Position numbers and translations under genes: made by a program. Below are positions 41,201 to 50,453 of a DNA stretch of 64,000 nucleotides, piece after piece. Source of the DNA: a virus. Every line of letters starts with the position of its first letter. Within the stretch, counting starts at the first letter, position 1. The notes under the pieces were generated by a model that was not told where the DNA came from, made no database searches, and saw only the letters and a list, made by a program, of their open reading frames with translations. The stretch covers positions 27,158-91,157 of the IMG/VR virus record IMGVR_UViG_3300044970_002549. One strand, given 5' to 3'.

Positions 41201-43480
41201 CCGCGATCTAACGGGGACGTTGCCTCCAACCTAACCTTTGGTCATGGGTATAGCTCTTCATCGGTCCCAAATAATTTCCTTAACGCAACTGTTGGAGATT
41301 TTATCGTTTCCTCCAAGACCCTGAACGCCACCGAGGAGCTTCAATTTATTTCCTGGTACGCACACTGGTACACAATGCAAGATAAGCTCCAAGATGACAA
41401 CGATTACAGGGACATCATCAATCTCCCTGGAAAGACACGGACTAATAGGGCCAAAGAGCCGTTTAACGGTATGACGCTCCGACAGGCAATGGACTATATC
41501 TGTAAAAAGACTGGTTGCCAATATTGGGTTGATCAGAATAAGACCCTGCATTACGTACGCAGGGATATAAAGAATCTTGTAAAGAACCCAACCTTTGAGG
41601 ATACGTTTGGTGGGTCGAGTGCCGCAAACTGGACGCTAGGCTCAGGTTTCTCTGTAACTGCTAGAACTGGAGGTCCGTACGGGTATGGATATGCACTCCA
41701 GTGCACCGGAACCTCATCGACGCATACATATTCAAACCTATTCGCAGTAACTGGCGGTCAAATTGTTTGGGCCTCAGCAATGGTAAAGTCTTCCGACGCC
41801 TCAAAGTCGCGTCTTAAGATTCGTTGGTTTAATTCTTCTGGTACTCAGGTTAATACCGACCACACAATTGGCTCTGCGGTCGATCAGAATGACACGTGGC
41901 AGAAGATGTGGGGCATTGTGCAGGTGCCGGATGGCGCAACGATTACCCAGGCAGCCGTGGTGTTCGACCACAGCAGTCACAGTAGCTCATATACCGACTA
42001 TTGGGCCGACCCAGTTTCTGTCATCCTTAATGGGGAATTTGGGTTTGCCGACTATGGTCGAGCGCCTGGATCGAACTATGAGCTTTTGTTTGATCCACAG
42101 TTTAATGACCCAACGACTGGCATCTACCCGCTCAAGACATTTGAGACGCCAGAGAACATCAGCCAGTACGGCAGCCAGGCCAACCGGCTGTATGTATACG
42201 CTAAGGCGACGTCAATTGACCGCACCGGAGATGTCATTATGGACAACGTAGTTGCCGGTCAGGTCATTAAGTACACGTTTGACTTTGTTCAGGGTGTGTG
42301 GCAGTCGCACGGTAAGCTAATTGAAGCATCTACAACTAACTCTGACGTAGAAACCCTGGCGGATGCCAGTAAGGCCGCGTCGACGTTCTTCTCTGAGAAC
42401 GGCCAGGCCCTTCAGTCCTATGAGTTCGATCACTCGACCAATGCGTCTGCTGGTCGTTTGTCGGTCGGTTCGGTTGTCCCATACCTTTGGACTGAGGTTG
42501 GAGTTACCGAGCCGTTCGTGGTAAAGTCGCAGACAACCCGGCTAATAGGCGGTGAGTTTTACTACAATGTTCAGCTTTCCGGGGAACCTGCGTTCCAGGA
42601 CAATGCCATCATCCTCGTGAAGAAAGACAAGTTAACTGTCAGCCTTGGCAGTGGTCAGCTTGCCTATACGAAGCCAACTGCCGTCACGAGCGTGCTTGCG
42701 ACGGCCCAGGACGAGGATGGCTTGATCAGCGCCAATGATTTGCGTGTTGTGCTGCAGTGGAGCTTTGACGACAACGACCCGAGAAACACCCTAGTTCGAG
42801 GGTTTGAAGTGCAACGGCGAGCGCAGAAGCTGGCGAAGAAGGCTGTCGGGCCTGGCGGTCTTACCAATAGGGCAGCGATCAGCAACGTGTCTATACGACG
42901 GACCGAGGCACTGGCAGGCAAATACTCCACGGTGAAACTTGCCCTTGCAAACGCCAGCGCGATTCGTGTTGGCGACCTTATTACTATCGACAACTGGAAG
43001 AATGGCAAGAAGTTTACAAAGGGTAATCCAAGCATCAATGGAACTTGGTCTGTGACTTCTGTCCAAAACTCAGGCAAGATCGTGTCCTTCAGGATGCTTG
43101 CCCATGCCGATACTGCTATTGCGGAATCTGCGCAAACCAAGGCCCAGGTCGAGGCACAGTGTCCAAGCCTTGTAATTAAGTGGCGAGAGCAGGGGGCCGC
43201 TGAGCCAGAGACTGAATGGCTAGGCTTTAATAACCTCGTAACCACGAAGAGCTTCTCCGACGATGGAGAATTTGTCGGAGCCGGAAAGAGCAGCATCAAC
43301 TACCGTTACCAGTATAGAGTCCGGGCTGTTGCAATAACTAATGACGATGCTAAACTGTATGGAGACTGGACGTACGTTCCAGAGACTTCGGTCAGCTCGC
43401 TTGTTGACAGCAGCTGGATCTATGTGACACGCGACCTAAGGGTCTCTGCCGCCGCCCCTGTGGAAGAGGATTTAACATGA
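38288..43480 (+). CDS. Large tail-tip / baseplate protein (1730 aa)
   Basis: The N-terminal 150 residues are a distal-tail/hub domain (LIFGGVVTEVSRIRQGG, then EVTCADYTALLDELVIDRY). A middle part is beta-rich with a concanavalin/LamG-like region at about 860-1030, a tail-hub-like piece (NGMTLRQAMDYICKKTGCQY) and a carbohydrate-binding-like module starting with NLVKNPTFEDTFGG near 1097. C-terminal FN3-like sequence follows (VVLQWSFDDNDPRNTLVRGF). Starts one base after the tape measure. Such proteins form the tail tip and contact host glycans. Exact domain borders need profile searches. Confidence 0.78.
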   Translation: MPTSNVTGSISVRLQPKLLNHTPIGDGFFDVTKRVMFSESGNDQTFEFTQSSDGNQSTAKFSLFTMFPISITRWSGYAGANVDEKVANAVIDPTFDFDIPSRTEVNIYEGEDLIFGGVVTEVSRIRQGGMIIMEVTCADYTALLDELVIDRYKVPYLAKDYEIIKGGFSTDETENSVKITKLNDGGSGSVREIVVSLDDSHDLTVGQQVVIDKTTNYNGTWTVSEILSLFAYKATKSGTSPYSATSETSGRHIPKTISFFDDIRTTDPYSGASFSPGITFDSSSVQEELSQVRFSPVTYLPDPKFPEQLEGKIWVPFGEAKSSSGRLTLDPKSGDTTTDLRLARIESSIVERYAVKSISTTAQGTSPDLYYRVTIMGNHYITDGTRVGIQNAFFGDPNNVTQMFRVNNVASSTTMDIYTEQGVSIRPITASITGATSSNGKTTYTSVNTFKVGDFVGISDVSQSGSTGTFNVPFATITACTPTSFTINNTTTNTYTSGGTASVTFVVVSDPASLQAAEKRFRVVAGCRPNLDDESGTGQIWFDGKLGIGGTPTGKWFNPNEIAFVSKSNQFDGRIRVEENDDDADANLGGKYYVARWRRRKNIVTLQVAKTASDGKIKFTRRHPFEKGSVITIAGVPGPAGGSTNSPNATNVTITNIVDGMIQYEDAGKPRLKLLNLTQAQRASTSVTIASGVLTKPYVIYQDRREGTGNTYGQTPERIGYNAVLSHFQWDWAAVSGGDRAAASPSASFTTMPYDDAEYIAGRQGVKFVASKYTAISSTMRSEILSVKRSGTLVTVQTHAPVWFPEGGVVRVDSGVSSVNGTFTIVDVSTEDTTPGFTYNTATSGTISETTTTGYAYNEHNGFWALGKSFSAICMVRVNDSLPSSAQYYTIWHHGSITTGQRRELKIDSAGQIVFSTTNSVNNATGLYLLADEEAMIYVSLDSATGNLRVRKNDETPYTVQLGSNFSGTTDPRSNGDVASNLTFGHGYSSSSVPNNFLNATVGDFIVSSKTLNATEELQFISWYAHWYTMQDKLQDDNDYRDIINLPGKTRTNRAKEPFNGMTLRQAMDYICKKTGCQYWVDQNKTLHYVRRDIKNLVKNPTFEDTFGGSSAANWTLGSGFSVTARTGGPYGYGYALQCTGTSSTHTYSNLFAVTGGQIVWASAMVKSSDASKSRLKIRWFNSSGTQVNTDHTIGSAVDQNDTWQKMWGIVQVPDGATITQAAVVFDHSSHSSSYTDYWADPVSVILNGEFGFADYGRAPGSNYELLFDPQFNDPTTGIYPLKTFETPENISQYGSQANRLYVYAKATSIDRTGDVIMDNVVAGQVIKYTFDFVQGVWQSHGKLIEASTTNSDVETLADASKAASTFFSENGQALQSYEFDHSTNASAGRLSVGSVVPYLWTEVGVTEPFVVKSQTTRLIGGEFYYNVQLSGEPAFQDNAIILVKKDKLTVSLGSGQLAYTKPTAVTSVLATAQDEDGLISANDLRVVLQWSFDDNDPRNTLVRGFEVQRRAQKLAKKAVGPGGLTNRAAISNVSIRRTEALAGKYSTVKLALANASAIRVGDLITIDNWKNGKKFTKGNPSINGTWSVTSVQNSGKIVSFRMLAHADTAIAESAQTKAQVEAQCPSLVIKWREQGAAEPETEWLGFNNLVTTKSFSDDGEFVGAGKSSINYRYQYRVRAVAITNDDAKLYGDWTYVPETSVSSLVDSSWIYVTRDLRVSAAAPVEEDLT

Positions 43481-46400
43481 GCGAAAAGCTATCATCAGCC
43501 CTGCTGCAGTCACCTAACGGTGGCCTGTTTTCTACGCTCTCTGTTGACGGCTCTGGAATTGTTATTAAGAACGCCTCTGACGACCAGCGGTCAGACGGCA
43601 CTTTTGTTCCGGCCGGCTCAGACACCCTTGTCCTTTCGGCGGTAGGCGAGAGTAGCTTCCTCAACGCCAGCTACATGAAGGTTGGCGTTCTTGATGCCAG
43701 CCTGCTTCGAACTGGCCTGCTGCAGACTGTTGCCTCTTGGAATTCTAAATGGTACGGAAGTGCCGAAGACTCCATGGATGTCCAGCAGGGTTTTTCTGGC
43801 GGAAAGTTTGCAGTTACATCGGTAAGCACTGGCGCCAACTCGGTGACTCTTTCCGGCGTAGAAAGCGCTACCGGCACAAATCACAACATTACCTCCGGGG
43901 ACTTTGTTCGCGTGAGCGGTCTTGTCTTTGACGATAACACCTACGGAAATGTCGGGATAGATTCTCCTGGCGTTGGCGCTGCTGCATATGCTGAGGCTAC
44001 CGCAACCACCTCGACCACTATTACATATGAACTGACTGGGGTTGGGGCGGGAAAGACCACTCTTGACCTGGCCCTGCCGTTTGTCTCCAAGGTTGTTCCA
44101 ATTGTTTCCGCATCTCGCGTATACGACGACGAGTTGACTAACGACAACCCAGGAGAGCTAAGCAAGGTTACGGTGGTTACTGCATCCTCCCACGGTCTAT
44201 CTACAGGAAATTACGTTGAACTTGCTGGGGTTGAGGATAGCCTGAACGGTGTATGGAGGGTATCGGGGGCCCCAAACAGCACAACGTTTGAGTTCTGGCA
44301 GCGATTTGTTGAGGACCTCGACTGGGAAAATGACGATTCAATTACACTACCGGAATATGGCACCCCAGTTGCGATAGAGGTTGCCAAGTCTTATCGTGTG
44401 ACATCTGACGGAACCCTCATGGCATATGGCTCTGTATTTAATCCTGCTGGCACCAGGCGCTCCGCCATTCTGCTTCGCGGTGGCGGTACCCAGGGAGATA
44501 TTGCCGTACCAGCTGACGAAACGCTACAGATAGGGTATCGAAACGGCGCAGGTGGTCTTGGCGGAACATTCACTTCAATTATGACCATTAATACACCCGC
44601 AAGCGGCAATCAAGGGGCGACTGTGATCAATGGGTCGCTGACCGTAGATACGCTCACCGCAACAACAATCAATGGAGGCACGGGCTCTGTTCCAGACGAC
44701 ATTACAGCCCACACGATAACAACAACCCAGGGGAATATTCGAATTCGACCCTATGAAAATGATGGCGGCACTGCCGATAAGCGTGGAGAGCTGGAGTTCT
44801 ATACGCAGATTGCAAGTACTGGGTACTATACCAGCCGTGTAATGGCTTTTTCCGACAAAGACCATGGCAATGCCCTGGTAATAGACCCAGACCTTAAGGT
44901 GCTTGGCGATGCCCAGGTTGTAGGGGATTTGACGGTTTCTGGAGCGCTTACAGCTGGATCATTCAGCATTGGGACCCTAAATGCAACAACCGTCAATGCA
45001 AGCAGCGGATACTACAACTATCTAGACGTGGGAAACGTGGCCACAAAGCATGCCGTTATCCAGCCGAATGGACAGCTAACTGTTAACGACGACACTAACT
45101 CAACCTCTGCAAACACCGGCGCCGTTGTGATTAAGGGTGGCGCGTATGTCGCACAAGACCTTCGTGTTGCCGGATCTATTTACGTCAGCGTATTCAGTCC
45201 AGACTCCATCACCATGGGTGTCGGGAACAATATCATTAGCCAGGGGTATGTCTCCGCAAGCGCTGGATATTACGGATCTATGATTGTCGGAACTGGCGTC
45301 AGCTCCAAAATGGAGGTTGATGTAAGCGGACAACTTACCCTGAATAACTCCACTGCTGCTACCTCCGTTGCCGGTGCGCTGTATATCCCTACCGGCGGCA
45401 TTCGGGCCCTGACGGGAAACATTGGAACGCTTACTGTTACCTCAACATTCTCCCCCGCCTCGCTTTCTATTAGTGGCGGTGGTGGAATTTCTGTTACCGG
45501 CGGTGGCGACATTGCTACCACATCAAGCGCAACGGCCAATACCATGTCGGCAACTAACGGATACTACTTAAACTTTGCCGCAGGATCGAGCACCAAAGCG
45601 CTGATCGGCCTAACTGGCAAGCTGACTGTTCAAAATACCGACACCTCGACAAGCAAGTCTGGTCTTGGCGCAACGGGGTCGGTTGTTGTTGCTGGGGATA
45701 TCTCTGTTGCCAAAAAGATATGGGCAGAAGATCTGGATATTACTGGATCACTTACTGGAGGATTTACCCTTGGGGCGATTGCCCCTAGCTCTGTTGTTTC
45801 TTCCTATGGTTACTACACCAGCCTTAACGGGACAACGCTTTCTATTGGATCATCAACTGCGGCAACCATTGGTGCGGCCGGCAAAGTCACTATTAATAAC
45901 ACCACCTCAGCCGTCAGCACTACCACCGGTGCCCTAGAAGTAGCTGGTGGAGTTGGGATTGCCGGCAACCTGCACGTAGGCGGAAGCATCAATGGAACTA
46001 TTACGCTTCCTTCCACTATTTCCGCAAGTAGCGGATACTATCAAACGCTTGGCTCCACCACGCTGGATGTTGGTTCCGTCGCAACTGGCACCAGGGTGGC
46101 AATCACCTCTGCTGGTGTTGTAAGCATTACAAATGCAAATAATGCCACTAGCAGAACAACTGGTGCGCTAAAGGTTACTGGTGGAGTAGGAATTTCTGGC
46201 GATCTTTATGCCACAAACATTACTGCCACGGGAACGTTTAGTCCAACCAGCATTTCAACAGGAACAATTAGCTCCACCGGAACAATATCTGGCAGCACAG
46301 GATATTACGACACCATTGGCGTTGCTAACCTCACTGTAGGAGGAACTACCACCAATTTTGTCGTGACCAGTTCTGGGGCCGTAGATATGGATGGGTCAAT

Positions 46401-46821
46401 AGATATTGGTGGCGTCATAAGAAATGCTCCTACGCAACATACCGTTACTACTGGATATTATAGCGCAGTATGGTACACGTCTGCTAGCGGAGGAACGCAA
46501 CCATACGCATTGAGATTCTACACGTCTTCATCAAGGTATAAAACAGGAATTACCATCGCTGACGATGACATATTATCTAAATTTGATGAAATTGATGCTA
46601 AGCATTTTTATCGAAATGATGAAAATGGAAATCCGGGAACATGCCTGGAACTTGGATTTATTGCAGAAGATTTTAACGATGCTGGACTATCATGTGCTGT
46701 AACCTATACTCCAGACGGTGCTGCAGACTCTCTCATGGAATTTCCGATTATTGCAGTTCTTTGGCACAAAGTTAAGCAGCTAGATAAAAGGATTGCAGAA
46801 TTAGAAGGCAATGCCATCTAG
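43477..46821 (+). CDS. Tail fibre with S74 self-cleaving chaperone domain (1114 aa)
   Basis: The N-terminal 300 residues attach and fold as beta modules. Then five or more repeats of about 80-90 residues, each containing a (S/N)GYY or (S/A)GYY element and TGAL(x)V(x)GGVGI(x)GNL-like strands, suggest a trimeric beta-helical shaft. The end carries a peptidase S74 intramolecular chaperone: YTSSSRYK, in which Ser1017 and Lys1022 have the spacing of the catalytic pair in endosialidase tails, then FIAEDF and VLWHKVKQLDKRI. Cleavage before Ser1017 would release the last 98 residues after trimerisation. Overlaps the previous gene as ATGA. Confidence 0.85.
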   Translation: MSEKLSSALLQSPNGGLFSTLSVDGSGIVIKNASDDQRSDGTFVPAGSDTLVLSAVGESSFLNASYMKVGVLDASLLRTGLLQTVASWNSKWYGSAEDSMDVQQGFSGGKFAVTSVSTGANSVTLSGVESATGTNHNITSGDFVRVSGLVFDDNTYGNVGIDSPGVGAAAYAEATATTSTTITYELTGVGAGKTTLDLALPFVSKVVPIVSASRVYDDELTNDNPGELSKVTVVTASSHGLSTGNYVELAGVEDSLNGVWRVSGAPNSTTFEFWQRFVEDLDWENDDSITLPEYGTPVAIEVAKSYRVTSDGTLMAYGSVFNPAGTRRSAILLRGGGTQGDIAVPADETLQIGYRNGAGGLGGTFTSIMTINTPASGNQGATVINGSLTVDTLTATTINGGTGSVPDDITAHTITTTQGNIRIRPYENDGGTADKRGELEFYTQIASTGYYTSRVMAFSDKDHGNALVIDPDLKVLGDAQVVGDLTVSGALTAGSFSIGTLNATTVNASSGYYNYLDVGNVATKHAVIQPNGQLTVNDDTNSTSANTGAVVIKGGAYVAQDLRVAGSIYVSVFSPDSITMGVGNNIISQGYVSASAGYYGSMIVGTGVSSKMEVDVSGQLTLNNSTAATSVAGALYIPTGGIRALTGNIGTLTVTSTFSPASLSISGGGGISVTGGGDIATTSSATANTMSATNGYYLNFAAGSSTKALIGLTGKLTVQNTDTSTSKSGLGATGSVVVAGDISVAKKIWAEDLDITGSLTGGFTLGAIAPSSVVSSYGYYTSLNGTTLSIGSSTAATIGAAGKVTINNTTSAVSTTTGALEVAGGVGIAGNLHVGGSINGTITLPSTISASSGYYQTLGSTTLDVGSVATGTRVAITSAGVVSITNANNATSRTTGALKVTGGVGISGDLYATNITATGTFSPTSISTGTISSTGTISGSTGYYDTIGVANLTVGGTTTNFVVTSSGAVDMDGSIDIGGVIRNAPTQHTVTTGYYSAVWYTSASGGTQPYALRFYTSSSRYKTGITIADDDILSKFDEIDAKHFYRNDENGNPGTCLELGFIAEDFNDAGLSCAVTYTPDGAADSLMEFPIIAVLWHKVKQLDKRIAELEGNAI

Positions 46822-46873
46822 CTTTCTTGGGCTTATCATTATTTAGCCTAAGGGCATATATATGGAGGTTTCT

Positions 46874-47476
46874 ATGCAGCTTCGCATTAAGTCCCAGCTC
46901 CCATACGTGGAGAAGGGTGGAATTCTTGACGATTGCGGTCCGTGCAGTGCATCTGCGGCCGTCTCCTGGGTTCTCGGGTATGCTCAGGACTTTACCGGCC
47001 TTGACGGGATCAAGGCAAAAGAAAAGGCAACAGGCTATGTTGACAAGCAGGGCGTGTCCGACAACGGATCTAACCTTTCCCAGCTGGCCAAAACCGCAAA
47101 GGTCCTTGGTGGCGCGGGCCGATATGCAAAGAACTGGGAAGATGTTCTTTCTGCCGGCAAGAAGGGCGCTGCAATCATCATTAACGTACAGGCGCCAAAG
47201 GGCTACCCGGTTCAGGCGCTTTCTTCTTGGAACAAGAAGTGGGCTGATTACTGGGGCAAGAAGGACCCGAAGGTAGTCAAGGCGGGCTATGGACACATGG
47301 TGTGCGCGGCCTGGGACAAGGAGCTTGGTTGGCAGTTTGCCGATCCAACCTTCAGCGGCAAGGGTAAAGAGCAGTTTGCCGCCCTCATTAGCGATGCCGA
47401 CCTCAAGGCGATTGCCTCAGGTAAGGGCGACAAGGCAGGGCCGCACGTGCGCTGCCTGATTGTAACGAAGAAGTAG
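46874..47476 (+). CDS. C39-like cysteine peptidase, probable endolysin
   Basis: 200 residues from ATG 46874, preferred over 46862 because GGAGG precedes it at the right distance. Catalytic Cys21 is in DDCGPCSASAA, His141 in GYGHMVCAAWD and Asp about 159 in FADPTF. This Cys-His-Asp set fits C39-like peptidases used as lysins in actinobacteriophages. No cell-wall-binding domain or signal peptide is seen, so export needs a holin. It is followed by a membrane protein gene and precedes the end of the + strand operon. Confidence 0.75.
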   Translation: MQLRIKSQLPYVEKGGILDDCGPCSASAAVSWVLGYAQDFTGLDGIKAKEKATGYVDKQGVSDNGSNLSQLAKTAKVLGGAGRYAKNWEDVLSAGKKGAAIIINVQAPKGYPVQALSSWNKKWADYWGKKDPKVVKAGYGHMVCAAWDKELGWQFADPTFSGKGKEQFAALISDADLKAIASGKGDKAGPHVRCLIVTKK

Positions 47477-47485
47477 GAGCATACT

Positions 47486-47917
47486 GTGGCATCTTTCAAG
47501 AACGGAGTTTTTTGGATCATTAACAATACTGGAATCGACGAGATGCTTCTAGAAGCTGCTCGTGCGTTTATTGCCACATCTATCGCGGTGGCACTCGGTC
47601 TTGGTATCCCGCTGCTAGACATCAGCGACGGGGACTTCCGAACGGTAATCTCTGCTGGACTTGCGGCGTGCCTTCAGGTCATCGTTAGGGCCCTCAACCC
47701 TGAGGATGGAAAGTTTGGCGTTGGCAAGGCAAAGGCTACCCGGGCCGAAGAGGCTGCGGCATCAGGAAATCGCGGTGGCGGGAGTGGTGGATACTATTAC
47801 TCGGCAGAGGTAGACGCTAGCGACCCCGAGCATCCAGACAATCACCCGCTTGAGTCAACGGTAGTTGAGGGCGGAGATCTTTTTGCCCAGGAAGTAATTT
47901 CAGAAAAGCAGGACTGA
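47486..47917 (+). CDS. Holin-like membrane protein (143 aa)
   Basis: Starts with GTG. Two hydrophobic segments are visible: about 23-46 (FIATSIAVALGLGIPLL) and about 51-69 (VISAGLAACLQVIVRAL). A long hydrophilic C-terminal tail is Gly/Ser/Glu-rich. The size, two spans and position immediately after the lysin support a holin, but the tail is longer than usual. A terminator follows at 47931. Confidence 0.6.
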   Translation: MASFKNGVFWIINNTGIDEMLLEAARAFIATSIAVALGLGIPLLDISDGDFRTVISAGLAACLQVIVRALNPEDGKFGVGKAKATRAEEAAASGNRGGGSGGYYYSAEVDASDPEHPDNHPLESTVVEGGDLFAQEVISEKQD

Positions 47918-47930
47918 CCAAGGCATAAAT

Positions 47931-47963
47931 AAAAGGGCCGGCTTTTGCCGGCTCTTTTATTTT
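47931..47963. terminator. Bidirectional terminator between convergent operons
   Basis: GCCGGC and GCCGGC arms around TTTT, flanked by AAAAG on the left and CTTTTATTTT on the right. It ends the + strand late operon and can act on the - strand operon, whose last gene overlaps it. Confidence 0.85.
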
Positions 47964-48205
47964 GCCTTAAATGCCTTACGTTGAGCTGTCAGTTGCTGTC
48001 GTCTTCCCTTTGCGGTGGTTGCCCATCGTAGCTTGTCTCGCTCTTGGCGACGCTTGATGTACTCAGCGCTTCTATTGCGCTTGCCATCTCCTGGTCGACC
48101 AGCCTCTCGCTCGCAAGCAATGCACCATGGAGTTTGACTTGATCGGAAAAACTCTGTGTCTGGAGGCCATGCATCATTGCATCTTGCGCATACCTTTGTC
48201 TTCAT
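47957..48205 (-). CDS. Small zinc-finger protein (82 aa)
   Basis: CARC near residue 6 and CIAC near residue 28 form a four-Cys zinc ribbon, with a 'FFRSSQTPWC' link. The C-terminal half is basic and helical (RRQERDKLRW, GRRQQLTAQRKAF), fitting nucleic-acid binding. Similar short ribbon proteins accompany HNH genes in phages. Last gene of the leftward operon, starting right after the glycosyltransferase stop. Confidence 0.7.
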   Translation of the reverse strand: MKTKVCARCNDAWPPDTEFFRSSQTPWCIACEREAGRPGDGKRNRSAEYIKRRQERDKLRWATTAKGRRQQLTAQRKAFKAK

Positions 48206-48988
48206 CTATTCAATGGTCCATCCATCGTTGAGCATTTTGATGGACAAGTCGCCATCCCAAATCATTGGGAAGTGCGTGGAGTGTGCAGTTCTGGCATCGA
48301 GCTTGAGCCAAATTTTACCGCCGAGCTCGCGCCAATCCTTACAGAATGTCCAGTCTTCCCCAACAAAATACTGATCCTTGTCTCTGGAGTACCTGAAATA
48401 TTCAAACACGTCTTCATCCGGCCCACCGTAGTGCTCCTTATACCGTCTGTCTGGGTGCCCCTTCTGAAACTCAAGAAATACTTTTCTATTAATAATCATA
48501 GCCCCGGTAGCGGTGCTGTCGGCTTGCGCAAATCCTAGTTCTCGTATTTCTTTTGGTGTTGATTCTTGGTTTTCTGACAGCACAAATGCCCCTGGTGACA
48601 TGCCTGCATGAAATGCCATTTGTCCACGATCAACATATTTTGCAATGTTTTGTGCCGACTTTTCTGTGGAAAATGTTCTTTTGCAATATGGGAGGGCCGT
48701 AAACTTTAACCCTGACTTCACGCAATCAATAACGTCCTTGGGTGACAGTCCAACGTCTGCGTCAAGAAGAAGGGCATGCGAAAAGCCAGATTGCATAAAG
48801 TTATGAATGCATCTGTTTCTTGCTACCGTTAAAATAGAGTTACCAGCTAATGGTTGCCAGTGGACTCGTATGCCCTCCTGGGCCGCAGCGTTAATAACAG
48901 AAACAACCGTCGTAACGTACTCTACGCTGAACGATCCATGAATGCTTGGCGTAGTGATGTATATTGATGGTTTTATTTGCTCTGCCAT
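48206..48988 (-). CDS. Glycosyltransferase (GT-A-like)
   Basis: A 260-residue protein with a Rossmann-type N-terminus (YVTTVVSVINAAAQEGI), NSILTVARNRCI, and LLLDADVGLSP supplying the DxD-like metal motif, then ATGAMIINRKVF and GEDWTFCKDW near the acceptor site. It would transfer a sugar from a nucleotide donor in the cytoplasm. The acceptor may be virion proteins or host glycans. Related enzymes occur in many aquatic phages. Confidence 0.75.
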   Translation of the reverse strand: MAEQIKPSIYITTPSIHGSFSVEYVTTVVSVINAAAQEGIRVHWQPLAGNSILTVARNRCIHNFMQSGFSHALLLDADVGLSPKDVIDCVKSGLKFTALPYCKRTFSTEKSAQNIAKYVDRGQMAFHAGMSPGAFVLSENQESTPKEIRELGFAQADSTATGAMIINRKVFLEFQKGHPDRRYKEHYGGPDEDVFEYFRYSRDKDQYFVGEDWTFCKDWRELGGKIWLKLDARTAHSTHFPMIWDGDLSIKMLNDGWTIE

Positions 48989-49032
48989 GACACCTCCTGC
49001 AGGGCACTTGGCCCCGCAGGAATGGTATCACA

Positions 49033-49209
49033 TCAGTCTTCGTTGCGCCAACGGAGTGGTCCGGTTACCAGCCACGCCGTAGACAGGGCAAGCAAAATCG
49101 AGCCAACAACGTCCCTAGTTTCGCCTTCGGGCAAAACTGCCCAAGCAATAGCCAACCCAAAGATTGTCCATCCGCCAGCAATAATGTCGTTTACCGCGTT
49201 TTTAATCAT
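49033..49209 (-). CDS. 58-residue membrane protein (possible holin)
   Basis: ATG 49209 overlaps the upstream stop as ATGA; 58 codons end at TGA 49035-49033. It has two hydrophobic segments: about 13-26 ([14 protein letters not shown]) and about 34-51 ([17 protein letters not shown]), joined by PEGETRD. It is compact like a class II holin. Neighbouring genes encode an exported Pro-rich protein and a coiled-coil membrane protein, so the three may work together at the envelope. Confidence 0.6.
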   Translation of the reverse strand: MIKNAVNDIIAGGWTIFGLAIAWAVLPEGETRDVVGSILLALSTAWLVTGPLRWRNED

Positions 49210-50453
49210 TTTCCGTTTCTCCTTCCACTGCTACCAGATGACCCAGTTGGTCCAGACGACCCCCTGGATGCCGCCGCACTTGCCGCAGCAGCCGCGGCCT
49301 GAGCAACTTGCGTGACAACAACAGAGGCTACGACGATAGGCTGGGCCTGCTCGCGCTCCTCTGGAGATAGGTCTTGACCAAGATTCGTCACTGCAGACAC
49401 TGCTTCTCCTACGGCTTCAGCTGCCGCAGCAGCGGCCTCTCCAACAGCCTCCACCGCGGCGGCAGCAACTTCACCAACTGCCTCCACGGCAGCGCCCACA
49501 GCTGCTGCTGCCTCTCCTAGAACTGGCACAGAGGGCTCTGGCGGCTCAGGAGTAGGAACAGGGCTGGGATCAGGAGAAGGGGCAGGAGACGGCGAAACAC
49601 TTGGCTCCACGGTTCCTCCGGGCGTCGGCTCGGGTGAGGTAGACGGGTTCGGTGTTGGTCCATTTGTGGCCTCCGGGCTAGGCGTCGGGGTCGGCACGAT
49701 TGACGGCTCCGGCGTTGGTGTCGCTATCGGGTACGGTGGCTCATCAGTTGGCTCAGGGCTTGGGGTAGGGCTTGGCGTAAGCGTCGGGGAGGGCTCTACA
49801 GAAGGCTCTGGCGTGGGGGTAGGAGCCACGCTAGGGCTAGGTGTAGGCGGTTCTGGCGTCTGAGTAGGGGTCGGCTCGGGGGTCGGCTCTGGCGTGGGCG
49901 TAGGCGTTGGTTCTGGGGTTGGCTCTGGCGTGGGCTCAGGAGTTGGCTCAGGGGTGGGCTCAGGTCCTGGGGGCGCAACAACCCACGAGGTGTTGTAGAT
50001 CGTCAACGTTCCAACGCCACAGCACGAATCAACTGAAAGCACGCGGAAACCAAATGCCCCGCCAGCGGTCACGTAGACCTCAAGCGTGCCACCTGCTGAT
50101 TGGGTGTTGTTAGCGAGATCGGTCCATAGGCTTTCCATCAAAACCTGTGGCCGGTCAAAGTATGCGTTGTCGGTCGTGATAAACGACCAAGAGAATGTGA
50201 CGAGCTCGCCTATCGAAGAGTTCGTTGTGAGTCCGGTGATAGTGTTCTGCCATGGCTGTCCTGGCAACACGTTGTTGCTTCCATCAATGACAATGGTGCC
50301 TTCGGTAATCGTGATGACTCCGTTGGCATCCACCTGCTGATCCCATTGGTCGGTCTCATCCAGGCCGTAGACAGGAGAAGTAACGTATCCAAAAAACAGC
50401 GTGCTGACGATAAGCCAAATGGTGGCGGCAGAAATAAATCTCTTAGTGCTCAT
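49206..50453 (-). CDS. Exported Pro-Thr-Glu-repeat protein (415 aa)
   Basis: ATG 50453 gives [20 protein letters not shown], a signal peptide or membrane anchor; longer frame rejected since TAATG couples it to the upstream gene. Residues about 35-165 look like a small beta domain with a CC pair. About 170-330 is a Pro-Thr-Glu-Ser repeat tract (PEPTPEP type), as in wall-spanning linkers. The C-terminal part is Ala-rich and helical ([14 protein letters not shown]), then Gly/Ser-rich. It may span a cell wall, for example as a phage-encoded surface or lysis protein. Function uncertain. Confidence 0.6.
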   Translation of the reverse strand: MSTKRFISAATIWLIVSTLFFGYVTSPVYGLDETDQWDQQVDANGVITITEGTIVIDGSNNVLPGQPWQNTITGLTTNSSIGELVTFSWSFITTDNAYFDRPQVLMESLWTDLANNTQSAGGTLEVYVTAGGAFGFRVLSVDSCCGVGTLTIYNTSWVVAPPGPEPTPEPTPEPTPEPTPEPTPTPTPEPTPEPTPTQTPEPPTPSPSVAPTPTPEPSVEPSPTLTPSPTPSPEPTDEPPYPIATPTPEPSIVPTPTPSPEATNGPTPNPSTSPEPTPGGTVEPSVSPSPAPSPDPSPVPTPEPPEPSVPVLGEAAAAVGAAVEAVGEVAAAAVEAVGEAAAAAAEAVGEAVSAVTNLGQDLSPEEREQAQPIVVASVVVTQVAQAAAAAASAAASRGSSGPTGSSGSSGRRNGK

